DNA of 64,000 bases from Pycnococcus provasolii (GCA_049487715.1 CP150554.1:558001-622000), one strand, 5' to 3'; positions 29,478 through 39,036 are shown, numbered from the stretch's first letter. The notes: generated from the letters alone by a model not told the origin. A program made the numbers and translations.

Positions 29478-31163
29478 ATGTCAGCAGCATCAATGCAATC
29501 ATCAACCTCATTCTCGCGTCGGTCCTCGGCTTCTTCCTTGTTGGCCTCTCTTTCACCTTCATCATCCTCGTCATTGGTTGGTGCGGTTGGTGCGGTTGGT
29601 GCGGTTGGTGCGGTTGGTTCTCCTGAAGAGGTGTTTTCTTTGGGGCATGTGATTGGTTCGTTCTCCTCCGCTTCGTCGTCATCCGTGGTGCCTTGTGTCG
29701 ATCCGTTTTCCGAAAAAGTCATCGCGCACATCGCGAACGCGTCCACTGAGGATGTGAACCTCGCAGTGCAGTGCGCGAAAGCTGCACTGCCGCTATGGGC
29801 ATCCACAACCAAGCAAATGAGACAGAAAGCCTTGCACGCCGTGGCTGACGATATCGAAAGGCAAAAGGACGGGCTTGCAGCGGTTGAAACCATGGACTGT
29901 GGAAAGCCATTCGAGGAGTCGGTGTGGGACGTCGAGGATGTCGTCACCGCCTTCCGATACTATGCCGACGAAGCGGCGCAGAGAGACGACATTCAGCGAG
30001 TTGACGTCGGCGACGAAGACTACAAGTGCCACATCAGAAAGGAACCTCTGGGTGTCGTCGCCGCAATCACGCCGTGGAACTATCCCATGCTCATGGCTGT
30101 CTGGAAGGTGGCACCTGCGCTCGCCGCGGGATGCACAGTCGTGCTCAAGCCATCAGAGCACGCGAGCCTGACGTGCCTGCTGCTGGGCGAAATTGTTCGC
30201 AAGCACTGCCCTGCTGGCGTTCTGAACGTCATCACCGGCGTGGGAAGCATCTCCGGAGCCGCGCTCGCCAGCCACCCCGACGTGGACAAGGTGTCGTTCA
30301 CCGGATCCGTGCCAACGGGACGTGCTGTCGCGCACGCCGCCGCGGCGTCTGCCGCAGGACCCAAGCCGGCGAACCTCGAGCTGGGAGGAAAGAGCCCTTC
30401 CGTCGTCTTCGCGGACGCCATTACGACGATGCGAATCGACGACATCGCGGAGTGGGTTCTCTTTGGATTCGCGTGGACCAACGGGCAGATCTGCTCCGCC
30501 ACGAGTAGACTGCTCGTGCAGCGCCCGCTGTACGACGCACTGCTTGACGCGCTGCGCGCGCGCATCGCGGCCATCCGCGCGTGCGATCCGATGGAGACCG
30601 GATGCCGCATCGGCCCTGTCGTCACGCGCGCTCAGTACGAAAAGGTGCTAGCGCACGTCGACAGAGCTCTTGCGGATGGTGCGAAAATTGCAAACCCTGG
30701 AGGAGAGCACGGCACGCTCGGCGGCAACAGAAGGCGACCGCCGTCGTACCCAACAAGCGGATTCTTCGTTCCACCAATCATGCTGACGAATGTGGAGACG
30801 ACGTCCGCGGCGTGGAGGGAGGAGATTTTTGGGCCTGTTGTCTGCGTTCGTGCGTTTGACACGGAGGCAGAGGCGCTCGCACTTGCCAACGACAACGTGT
30901 ACGGCCTCGCGAGTGCCGTATTCACAAGTGACGAGGGGCGCGCGGATCGCTTCGAGAAGGGCATTCGAGCGGGCATTGTCTGGAAGCAGTGCTCTCAGCC
31001 GTGCTTCTGCCAGATGCCGTGGGGTGGATACCGCAGCTCCGGGTACGGAAGAGACCTTGGCGCACAGGGACTTGACAATTACCTCGGCCAGAAGAGCGTT
31101 GTGCGCTACGCAGCGGCGCACAAGCCTCTCGACTGGTACCCTGCGCCGCAGAGCAAACTGTAG
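29478..31163 (+). CDS. BADH: Betaine-aldehyde / aminoaldehyde dehydrogenase (ALDH10 type), peroxisomal
   Basis: Oxidises betaine aldehyde and omega-aminoaldehydes (for example 3-aminopropanal to beta-alanine) with NAD. Seen in order: ITPWNYPMLMAVWKVAPALA, VSFTGS near 273, LELGGKSPSV (general-base Glu near 300), and TNGQICSATSRL with the catalytic Cys near 338, the form typical of plant ALDH10. The extreme C-terminus is SKL, a type 1 peroxisomal signal, as in several plant BADHs. The N-terminus has a 9-bp tandem repeat encoding (VGA)n at 29576-29620. ATG 29478. It lies tail-to-tail with the omega-aminotransferase, about 110 bp apart. Confidence 0.9.
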   Translation: MSAASMQSSTSFSRRSSASSLLASLSPSSSSSLVGAVGAVGAVGAVGSPEEVFSLGHVIGSFSSASSSSVVPCVDPFSEKVIAHIANASTEDVNLAVQCAKAALPLWASTTKQMRQKALHAVADDIERQKDGLAAVETMDCGKPFEESVWDVEDVVTAFRYYADEAAQRDDIQRVDVGDEDYKCHIRKEPLGVVAAITPWNYPMLMAVWKVAPALAAGCTVVLKPSEHASLTCLLLGEIVRKHCPAGVLNVITGVGSISGAALASHPDVDKVSFTGSVPTGRAVAHAAAASAAGPKPANLELGGKSPSVVFADAITTMRIDDIAEWVLFGFAWTNGQICSATSRLLVQRPLYDALLDALRARIAAIRACDPMETGCRIGPVVTRAQYEKVLAHVDRALADGAKIANPGGEHGTLGGNRRRPPSYPTSGFFVPPIMLTNVETTSAAWREEIFGPVVCVRAFDTEAEALALANDNVYGLASAVFTSDEGRADRFEKGIRAGIVWKQCSQPCFCQMPWGGYRSSGYGRDLGAQGLDNYLGQKSVVRYAAAHKPLDWYPAPQSKL

Positions 31164-31274
31164 GGGGAGTAGGGATGGTGTAGTCTGTTTTTTCTTATGT
31201 TTTGTTTTTTTTGATAGCCCAAAGTTACTACAAGGGTCACTAGAAATAGTGACTCACTACTCCATTTCGAGGCA

Positions 31275-32975
31275 CTAGTGCAGTTGCGACATGCGGCTCA
31301 AGCTTCGCGCGAGCGCGTCGTGCAAAAAGGAAATGTCCTCCGGCGTGATGCTCAGCGGCGGCGACATCACGATGTGATCTCCACCTTGGCCGCTGTTGCG
31401 CACGAATAGACCCTCTTCGAAGGCAAATTGGAAGAATGCGCGACCAGCTGCGCCAAACATCGGCGCACCCGTTGACTTGTTGCGCAAAGGCACAAGCTCA
31501 AGTGCCACGGCGCACCCATAGTTTCGCACGTCCGCGATGCACTCCTTGCCTCCCGGCACGTCAACAAGCGTGTGCACGGCATCCTCCAGCAGCGGAGCCA
31601 TCTGCGCCGCGTGACTGAACAGGTTCTCGGCTTCGTACTCGTCCAGCGTTGCAAGTCCAGCCGCCGCGGCGACGGGATGACCGCTGTACGTGTATCCATG
31701 GAACAGGCCGGGCATCATGCCCGAGTAATGGAACGCTCGCGGTGCATTGGCAACCAAGTTCTCGTCGCTAGCCATCTTCTCATAACCCGTCTGAAGGGCG
31801 TCGTGAACGTGCGCCTGCGCGAGAACGGCACCTGCGGGAATGACGGCGTTCGTCAGGCCCTTTGCAAGGCAGACGAGGTCAGCCATGCCTCCCTTGTCCG
31901 ATTCCACACCCGGGCGCACGAAGTCCGGGCTATCGCTCGCGAACGCGCGTCCCGTGCGCCCGAATGCCGTGATCACCTCATCAAAGATGAGCAGGCATCC
32001 CACCTCCTCGCACGCCGACTTTAGCTTTCCCAGATATCCCTTCGGAGGCACGAACAAGCCACCGCTTCCCATGATTGGCTCGACGATCACCGCTGCGATA
32101 TTCTCAGCACCGTGCACGGACGCGATGTGGCGCAGGTCGTTGACAAAGTCGTCGGCGTCATCGTCGAAGCCGTCGGGCATGCCTCGGCTAAATCGCATGC
32201 TCGGCTTGTACGGAAATCTCATGTGCGCCACATTTGGCAGAAGGCTTCCTTCGAACTGCTTGCGGTTGTTTGTCATGCCTCCAACGCTCATGCCTCCGAA
32301 GTTCGTTCCGTGATACGCGCGCTCGCGTCCCACGAGTATTCTCCTCTGCGACTGGCCGTTCGCACGGTGGTAAGCGAGTGCTATTTTGAGTGCGCTCTCC
32401 ACCGCCTCGGAACCTGAGCCTGCGAAGAATGCGTGTTTGTAGTTGTCAGGAGCGAGGTCGACGAGTCGGCGCGCCCACTCGTACGCGATTGGGTGCGACA
32501 TGTTGAACGACGGCGCGTAGTCCAACGTTCGCATCTGCTCCGTGACCGCCTTTGTGATACGCTCGCGGCCGTGTCCAGCGTTGCAGCACCATAGCCCTGC
32601 GACACCGTCTAAGATTTGCCTGTGCGGCTTCGTGGCTGTTGTGTAGTAGTTCCCCGCGGCGCTCGCGAAGCTGTACGTCTCCGACGCGCCGTGTGCGTGG
32701 TGGTCTCGCGCCGTGAACGGCGCCCAGAAGACGTCAGCATTGGACTTGGACGACGCGTCTTCCGCCGGAAGTCCCGATGACGACGACGCTGATGAGGATG
32801 ACGACGCTGATGAGGATGACGACGCTGATGAGGATGACGACGCTGACGCTGATGAGGATCGCACAAAGTGGAAACCACCACCACAAGGATGGGAAAGCCT
32901 GCCGAAAGATGAAAGCACGCGAAGTCCAAGGAAACCTCTCAGGTTACTTCTTAAAGAGAAAGACGACGAGGACAT
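31275..32975 (-). CDS. Class III omega-amino acid:pyruvate aminotransferase, mitochondrial
   Basis: PLP enzyme of the beta-alanine/omega-amino acid:pyruvate family. Seen in order: FWAPFTARDHH (family start), LWCCNAGHGRERI, AFFAGSGSEAVESALKIA (cofactor phosphate loop), LLIFDEVITAFGRTG (Asp for the pyridine N) and VCLAKGLTNAVIPAGAV with the Schiff-base Lys near residue 371. From ATG 32975 the first about 45 residues are Arg/Ser/Leu-rich and almost free of acids, a mitochondrial presequence. An (ASSSSS)n linker from an 18-bp repeat (32780-32850) follows. The partner BADH can supply beta-alanine, this enzyme's usual amino donor. Confidence 0.88.
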   Translation of the reverse strand: MSSSSFSLRSNLRGFLGLRVLSSFGRLSHPCGGGFHFVRSSSASASSSSSASSSSSASSSSSASSSSGLPAEDASSKSNADVFWAPFTARDHHAHGASETYSFASAAGNYYTTATKPHRQILDGVAGLWCCNAGHGRERITKAVTEQMRTLDYAPSFNMSHPIAYEWARRLVDLAPDNYKHAFFAGSGSEAVESALKIALAYHRANGQSQRRILVGRERAYHGTNFGGMSVGGMTNNRKQFEGSLLPNVAHMRFPYKPSMRFSRGMPDGFDDDADDFVNDLRHIASVHGAENIAAVIVEPIMGSGGLFVPPKGYLGKLKSACEEVGCLLIFDEVITAFGRTGRAFASDSPDFVRPGVESDKGGMADLVCLAKGLTNAVIPAGAVLAQAHVHDALQTGYEKMASDENLVANAPRAFHYSGMMPGLFHGYTYSGHPVAAAAGLATLDEYEAENLFSHAAQMAPLLEDAVHTLVDVPGGKECIADVRNYGCAVALELVPLRNKSTGAPMFGAAGRAFFQFAFEEGLFVRNSGQGGDHIVMSPPLSITPEDISFLHDALARSLSRMSQLH

Positions 32976-33086
32976 GACCGACAAGCCGTTACAAGCGCGT
33001 GAGAATGAATACGGTACCGTGGTACGGAATGAAAGGGGATGTCTTGGAGCAAACACGAGCGGCCCCCTCGAGCGGCCCAAAAGAGG

Positions 33087-33096
33087 CAGATGGGGC
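33087..33096. repeat. MULE target-site duplication, left copy
   Basis: CAGATGGGGC immediately outside the left inverted repeat; the identical 10 bp follow the right repeat at 36118-36127. Confidence 0.93.
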
Positions 33097-33163
33097 GAGA
33101 AATGGCCAGATTATAGGCCAAAATCGCTGTTTTTGGCCAGATTATAGGTTTTTCCTAACCCTA
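33097..33163 (+). repeat. MULE left terminal inverted repeat
   Basis: 67 bp identical to the reverse complement of 36051-36117. Each repeat contains two copies of GGCCAGATTATAGG separated by 17 bp, possible transposase sites. The inner end runs into CCTAACCCTA telomere-like sequence. Confidence 0.95.
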
Positions 33164-33165
33164 GA

Positions 33166-33236
33166 CCTAACCCTACACCCTAATCCCTAACCCTACACCC
33201 TAATCCCTAACCCTACACCCTAATCCCTAAAACCTA
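33166..33236 (+). repeat. 20-bp telomere-like tandem repeat inside the MULE
   Basis: Three units of a 20-mer (CCCTAACCCTACACCCTAAT) adjoining the left inverted repeat, made of CCCTAA and variants CCCTACA/CCCTAAT. It is carried by the transposon as subterminal sequence. Confidence 0.85.
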
Positions 33237-33861
33237 TAACTTCCGCCCTATCCCCGTTGTCAAGGGTTGTCCGCTGGGTTCGGATTTAGTCCGTTAACGC
33301 CAAAATCGCAATTTGTGTCACCGATCTTGAATGCACATACACGTGGCATGAAAATGAGTCTTTTTTTCGTTGCTTGGTGTCTTTTAAGTCCTAGTAGTAG
33401 TGTAAGGTGTGTAAGGTGTCTGCGGAGGAGCACGGCACAAGGCGGGAACACCGGGGCGCGCGCCTTCGCGCCCGGTATGGAGCCTTAGGCCGCGCGCACG
33501 GAGCAGACACCTTACACTACTTACACACCTTACACTACTTACACTCTGACCAGTGGTTAAGTATGTGGAACTCTGTTCCCCCCTTTTTTTGTTACTTTGC
33601 CGTTATCATCCCACCCACAATCCTATACTTCTACGCGTGTTCTTCCCCTTGCCCTTCTTATCGTTCAGCTCCATCGCACCTTTCATGCGCTTGTGCTTCG
33701 AAGAAGGTCCCTTCTTCTTCTTCAAGTCGCGTCGCGGCGGCGGTGTGATCTTCCCGTCTGCTTCGTCCGGCTTCAAGCCAAGCACGTCGCCGTCAATCGA
33801 CGCGCGCATACGATGCATGTTGACACGGCTGCAACCGCATTTATGCGCTGGTGGTATGCCT

Positions 33862-35772
33862 TCACATGCAGCGTAGCGAAATCAGCGTAGTCAAACCCTT
33901 CCCGCGATGCTTTCTGCAGCAACTTGTCGGACACGGCACTCCGTACTGTGAGTAGATTCCGCACGCGCATTCGAGAGACGTCACGATGTCATCATCCACC
34001 GGCATCCGCACTGTCACGGTTTGGACGTCATCGACGACGAGGGCGGTCGTCGGAGAGGACCACGTGACCTTCAAATGCGCAGCATCTTGGAGGCTCTTCT
34101 CCAGCAAAGTCGTCGCACGGTCCAGCAAAATCGATGTCGTATCAGCGCTCACGCGCCTATGAAACTCAGCAAGCTGGTTGACGACACGGACGTGCGCCTC
34201 TTGAAAAAATCCAAGCGGCGGGAGGAAGCGTGCGCTCTTGCACGTCTTGCTCATGGCTGCGTTGATGCTCTCTGCGAACTGACTCGTCACCCTGCCGTGC
34301 AAGGCAACGCCTGCCTCGTTCGCCGCGAAGACAGAGTAACGGCATATGTCGAGTTTTGCCAAGTACGCGTGTGCAGCATGGCTGCTTGCCCGCAGGTTCT
34401 GCATTGCCTCGTCGTAGTCGTCGCGTGTAACCGCTTTCACCACAGCCCAGAATAGAAAGGCTCGGTGGCCAAGGCATGCTCTGTTGCCCTTCACAACCTT
34501 GTACAGATTCTGGAGCAAGTGCCATGCGCACCAAAAGCTGAATGCGTCAGGAAACACGGCCGCGAGTGCTGCTGCTAATCCTTTGTCCCTGTCGCTAAAG
34601 ATCACTTTGTTCGCGAAGAATCTGGTCAATCCTGCGCGAGCGCAGTTCCTTAGGAACCACGTCCACGATGCGGTGCTCTCTGAAGGAACACATGCCCAAG
34701 CGAGGAGGAGGATCGTTCCCTCAGGCGTCATCACGGTGAGGGTGAGGTACACGCCCTTGTAATAGCGGTGCTTCGAATGTGCACCGTCCAGCGCTCCTAC
34801 CGGCAAGACTGCATCCGCGAGGCTGTCGGCGGGTACAGCGAAGAATGCCGAGTCGAACGTGCTCGTAGCTGGCAGGACGTTCATGTCGAACGTGGCCCCG
34901 GGCGTCGCTTCGGTCGCGAGGCGCCCCCAACGCTTGAAGGCGCTGAAGCTATCGTCGTACGCCTCGTCGAGCAGGTCGAGCACTATGTGCTTGGCGTTCA
35001 TTATCGTGCGACGGGCCGGGACAACGACGTTCGGCCTATCCTCCGCAACGTGCGACAGCAGGTCCGATGCACTTATTCCGCGGTTCTGTCTGACCTTACG
35101 CTCACAGAGTGCTGCGAGTTCTTTCGCCGTCAGGTTCTGCTGCCCCCCGCAGTTCACGTGAGGGGTAACCTTCACCAGCGTCCACGGATTGTGCACGTCG
35201 GCGCACTTCCGTTCCCGCGTTAAGGAGCTCCCGCCTGGACAGCCTTTGGACTTCCAAACAATCTTCTGTGCCTGATAGCTGCCTCGCTTCGCCCCAGCGC
35301 GTGCCTCCTTCGTCGCTGTCACGTCCACCGCGTCGCGGCATCTAAGCCTGATGGACGCGTTGTTTGAGCCAGGCACTTGGACAAGACTCTTTCCTGGATG
35401 AGCCTCCCTCGCGCCCCGGAGTGCGTCCTCGCGGGAGTCGAACGTGGTCCCAACAATGCTCACAATGCTTCCTGGCTTTGTGAGAAGAAGCCTTGTGCCT
35501 GCACTCGCACTCGCCGCACTCGCCGCACTCGCACTCGCACTCGCACTCGCCGCACTCGCACTCGCACTCGCCGCACTCGCACTCGCACTCGCACTCGCCG
35601 GAACCACCGCAAGCTCATGATCCTTCTCCTTCTCATCATCGGACCAAGACCAATCGACATCATCAATCTCGTCGTCAATATCCTCCCCCTCATCATCCTT
35701 CTCAGGCACATCAAGTAGGTGAGCTCTTACCTCGCCGAACGCTTCCCAAAACGTCGAAAAGGTTCGGAGCAT
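33862..35772 (-). CDS. MULE transposase, C-terminus frameshifted
   Basis: 636 aa from ATG 35772. A (GCACTC)n microsatellite encodes an Ala-Ser linker near residues 58-92. A Cys/His-containing DNA-binding-like region follows (KGCPGG...HVNCGGQ, about 180-220). The RNase H-fold MULE core holds LDGAHSKHRYYKGVYL (first Asp), FSDRDKGLAAAL (second Asp), FWCAWHLLQNL and SQFAESINAAM (Glu). A SWIM-like motif CACGIYSQYGVPC follows. The frame then ends oddly. In another frame (to 33773) the DNA reads EGFDYADFATLHVKAYHQ, a plausible native tail, so one base seems lost or gained around 33885-33920. Confidence 0.88.
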   Translation of the reverse strand: MLRTFSTFWEAFGEVRAHLLDVPEKDDEGEDIDDEIDDVDWSWSDDEKEKDHELAVVPASASASASAASASASAASASASASAASAASASAGTRLLLTKPGSIVSIVGTTFDSREDALRGAREAHPGKSLVQVPGSNNASIRLRCRDAVDVTATKEARAGAKRGSYQAQKIVWKSKGCPGGSSLTRERKCADVHNPWTLVKVTPHVNCGGQQNLTAKELAALCERKVRQNRGISASDLLSHVAEDRPNVVVPARRTIMNAKHIVLDLLDEAYDDSFSAFKRWGRLATEATPGATFDMNVLPATSTFDSAFFAVPADSLADAVLPVGALDGAHSKHRYYKGVYLTLTVMTPEGTILLLAWACVPSESTASWTWFLRNCARAGLTRFFANKVIFSDRDKGLAAALAAVFPDAFSFWCAWHLLQNLYKVVKGNRACLGHRAFLFWAVVKAVTRDDYDEAMQNLRASSHAAHAYLAKLDICRYSVFAANEAGVALHGRVTSQFAESINAAMSKTCKSARFLPPLGFFQEAHVRVVNQLAEFHRRVSADTTSILLDRATTLLEKSLQDAAHLKVTWSSPTTALVVDDVQTVTVRMPVDDDIVTSLECACGIYSQYGVPCPTSCCRKHRGKGLTTLISLRCM

Positions 35773-36050
35773 GACGTGTGATGATGGTGGTACGTGTTCG
35801 TGAGAGAGTCTACTCGGATGATGGGTATGATGCTCACTAACGCTCTTGAGAATGGTGCTGATGATGAACCTTAAGGGGGAAGCGTACAGTCCCAGAAGGA
35901 AGGGGGAAGGGCTGACTGCGTCTTACAAAGGAGGTGCAACGAAACTCTGCTCAGGAGGAGAAGCCGGAGGAGAAGCCGACCTGACGACAGGACCAGAGGC
36001 GAGGCAGGGATCCCTTCCTGGTCGAAACCGCTGGTCCTGTTATTTTATAT

Positions 36051-36117
36051 TAGGGTTAGGAAAAACCTATAATCTGGCCAAAAACAGCGATTTTGGCCTA
36101 TAATCTGGCCATTTCTC
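36051..36117 (-). repeat. MULE right terminal inverted repeat
   Basis: Perfect inverted copy of 33097-33163; its outer end is followed by the second CAGATGGGGC. Confidence 0.95.
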
Positions 36118-36127
36118 CAGATGGGGC
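36118..36127. repeat. MULE target-site duplication, right copy
   Basis: CAGATGGGGC, identical to 33087-33096. Confidence 0.93.
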
Positions 36128-36347
36128 AGGAACCCCTCCGGGATCCCGGTCGGACACATAGTGGGGGATCCCGACCAAAACGAAAACAAGATTTGAGTGG
36201 GGCATTCATAACGGAAGGTTTGTGTTTGAGCAACGAAATCAATGGCGCCCAAGCCGGCCACGCCGGAATAGTTCAAGTACTGTGTGTGTATGTGTGTGTG
36301 TGGCCGTGTGTGTTGTTGATCGTGCCTTGCTATGATCTTGCTCGGTT

Positions 36348-36786
36348 TTGTATCCCCTACGTCGCTCGATTTTGTACGACGTGCTGCCAAAGTCAATCTC
36401 GAAGGGTGTTGCCGGTCGCCCAAGTCTGAAAAGAAAGCTCCCGGAAAGTAGCGACACGGTACAAGTTACGTCTGCCGGCACGCTAAGGAGGATGGCACCG
36501 TGGAGTGTGTGCCCGGCGTGCCGGAGGACCTGGTGGATGCGGTTGGATTGCACCTGTTGTGGTCGAGAGGATGTTGTTCAGTTGTGGTGGACAACGCGCG
36601 AGGATGTGGACCAGGAGGCGCGGGGATTTTCGACAGTTCAGGAGCGCAGCGCTCACATCAACTGTCTGGAAGTGCGAGCAGTTACGCGACTCGTCGACAC
36701 GTTCGTGGTGTACATGGCACGGCGGACCGTGCGACTGCTGTGCGACAATACGGCAACAGTTCACGACTTCCCCTCCTAACCCTAAC
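36348..36786 (+). pseudogene. Remnant of tyrosine-recombinase (DIRS/Ngaro-like) retrotransposon: RNase H piece
   Basis: The frame 36348-36779 ends with GFSTVQERSAHINCLEVRAV and VRLLCDNTATV, the E-x-S-x-HIN-x-LE...DN-T pattern of RNase H in DIRS-type elements. It then reads HDFPS and stops. The last 16 bases up to the telomere-like CCTAACCCTAAC (GACTTCCCCTCCTAAC) match the B terminal repeat of the complete element at 45699-47912, whose recombinase also ends DFPS. The copy therefore keeps its 3' terminus but has lost most of the coding region and recombinase. No A-type repeat is found upstream. The rest of 36128-37060 holds a GT microsatellite (36283-36310) and no other gene. Confidence 0.6.
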
Positions 36787-37060
36787 AACCCCCCCGCCGA
36801 GCCAACTCCCCGAAACTCCCCCCCCGGGCCGGGAAATCAGCGGGAAATCTCCCTCCGGGCAGGGGAAGATATTCGGTTGCCAAAAGAAAATACAACCCGC
36901 CGCCGCCGTGACTCGAAAACCCAAGTCCACGTCCACGTCGCCCTTCCTCTCCCTCCCCCCCCCCCCTCCCCGGGAAAACCCCGGTTGGTTGGTGACTCGG
37001 CATCAGAACTAAATAAATCAGGTTTCATCATTTTCATCATGTCAGAACTTCTCTTATCGT

Positions 37061-39018
37061 ATGAACCGTTCGTCCAGCCAAGTCCGTTTCTGCTCGTCGG
37101 AGTCAGAGGCGGTCCTCAGTCAGCGAGGTATCCGGTGTCCAGATGCCTCGTGTCTTGGACTTTTAATCAAACATATGCGCGAAGAACGGTCGTGGGCGTT
37201 CGAACCGCGCATGACGTCACTAGCTTTCAGAGACATGTGTATCGCAGAAAGACCACTCAAAAATACGTGCGCGTACCCAATGTGCGCGTGCTCCGTTCCC
37301 GCGCCTGATGTCGAACAACTCAAGGTGGACGAAGACGGAAACTGCAACGAGGCGTTCTGCTCAAACACGTGTGCAAACGCTATGCAGGCGCTACTCGCGT
37401 GGTACGAAAACAGCCAGGGAGCGTGGAGGAGAAAAGGAACGCCGGAGGCGCCGCCGCCACAAGCGTGCCTCAAGTGCGCAACAGCGCCCACAACCTTGTC
37501 CATGGATGAGACGGAAAACACAGTCAGCGTCGCGCAGAACATTCCAAAGGCGTACAAGTCAAAGGACGAAATGCTCACGACGTACGACAAAAGCACGCAA
37601 AGACACGTCGTGCACTCGTGGGAAAGAGAAGTTAGCCCGCTCGTTGCCGCGACCGTCTTTGCGCGAGACTCAGACTCAGAATCGGATGCCGAAGAAGACG
37701 CAGACAGTCGAGGACGACGCGAGCAAGCAAGCACAAGCAACGGCGGCGCGATGGCTGTAGAGGGATACGTTCCAAAAGCAGCTGCGGCTTCGTCATCCAA
37801 CAGCCAGAGCAGCAGCAGCAGCAGCAGCAGCAGCCCAGCCCAAATCCAACGGCAACAGGCGCCGCTGCCGCTGCATTGATCCTTGCAGCACAGAATGCGT
37901 CGGAACACTTCGAGAGCCTACCACATGGAGACGGACGCAGGCAGGCGGCGGAGGCGATGAAGGAGGCTGCAGAGCGCGCGGTTGCCGAGGTGAGAGCGCC
38001 AGGTACTGCGGCAGTGCTGATGCTCAACGTCGACGACGTGGCAACGGCACACGACTACGACGTAGATGGCAACGAAGATGACGGTGGTGCAAATGGCCGG
38101 GAACGGTCCACCGTGCCATCGGGCGCGACTCTCACCGTGCAGACCGTGGAGGGCTTCGCCGCCGCCGCGGGCGTCATGAACGTTGCCGCGCCCGCCCCAG
38201 AGCCTCCAGCAAGAGAAACACGCCGCGCCGTGTCTGACGCGGTTATCGACGCTGTCAGCGACGACGACTTTGACGAGGAGGATCTTGCGGAGATGTTCGA
38301 GCAGAGCGCACGCATGCGCGCAGAGCTACAATCGCAGTCCAACTCTGGAGGGACGGCAAACAGAGCAGTGAACGCTGCGATGTCACTGCTTCCACGGCAT
38401 GCGGCGACTTGCGTCCCTTGTGGCGATACTACCGCGACGATGGGAACGTTCCTTGAAGCGGATGCGAGCCTGGCGCAAGACGACGGCAACGGCAACGGCG
38501 GCAGTAGCGGTCAAGCGCCGAGCACGAGCGGCAGCGCGCCAATGCCGAGAGGAATGTTTGCCGCATGCTGGAGTGCAATCAGCTCGTGGACGACGGATCA
38601 CGTGCGCAGCACTCTCAACTCCAAGAGCATCGACGATGCATCCAACCCGCCGCCACCGCTGTCACCACGATCCGCAGCGACGAAGCGAATGGTGGCGGAT
38701 CACTTACACAAGGCTGGCAGCGAGGTTTGGTCGCATGCCGCCACGCGAAAAATCGGCGACCGCGCGTTCCCCGCGCACCTCTGCGCGGATGTGCTTGACG
38801 CTCTCGTGCCGCACCTTTCGATGCGTGGCGCCTGCCCCTCTCTGCCGCCCGCCGGCTGGCGCATGGTTCTCCTTGCGTTGCTGCATGCTTCCGCATTGAC
38901 ATTCGAGCCCGGGTTAGCCGTGCACCTGACCGACGATTTGAGCGTTGCGGTGGGTGTTGGTGCATACGAGCGCGACGCGCTCGTTGAACTCCTTCTTTCG
39001 AGGGAAGAAGTTTTGTAA
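37061..39018 (+). CDS. RPAP2: RPAP2/Rtr1-type RNA polymerase II CTD phosphatase, frame broken at AGC repeat
   Basis: Two consecutive frames. The first (37061-37879) holds the RPAP2 zinc domain: FRDMCIAERPLKNTCAYPMC and EAFCSNTCANAM (C-x4-C...C-x3-C), the fold that dephosphorylates the Pol II C-terminal repeat. It ends just after an (AGC)n run (37808-37835). The second (open to 39018) carries SVSDDDFDEEDLAEMF and MFAACWSAISSWTTDHV, like the C-terminal W-x-x-x-S-x-W-x-T segment of plant RPAP2. Read in the CAG register the repeat leads straight into the second frame, so this is one gene. A repeat-length indel or misassembly likely explains the break. The total would be about 650 aa, in the family range. 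Confidence 0.75.
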
Positions 39019-39036
39019 GGACATAAGATCAGATCG

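Larger units (their letters stand above)
33097..36117 (-). mobile_element. Complete Mutator-like (MULE) DNA transposon
   Basis: 3021 bp bounded by 67-bp perfect inverted repeats (33097-33163 and 36051-36117, outer ends GAGAAATGGCC) and by a 10-bp target duplication (CAGATGGGGC), the size typical of Mutator elements. It encodes one MULE transposase on the minus strand. Identical repeats and duplication indicate recent insertion. It sits about 120 bp upstream of the aminotransferase start, so it may have displaced that promoter. Confidence 0.93.

Noticed and set aside
35497-35603. (GCACTC)n array considered as a CRISPR-like or minisatellite feature
   Set aside because: A simple 6/12-bp microsatellite in the transposase coding sequence; no spacers.
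36505-37308. 267-residue plus-strand frame across the retroelement remnant and the RPAP2 start
   Set aside because: Overlaps the RPAP2 zinc domain in a wrong frame, and its other part is an alternative frame of the RNase H remnant.
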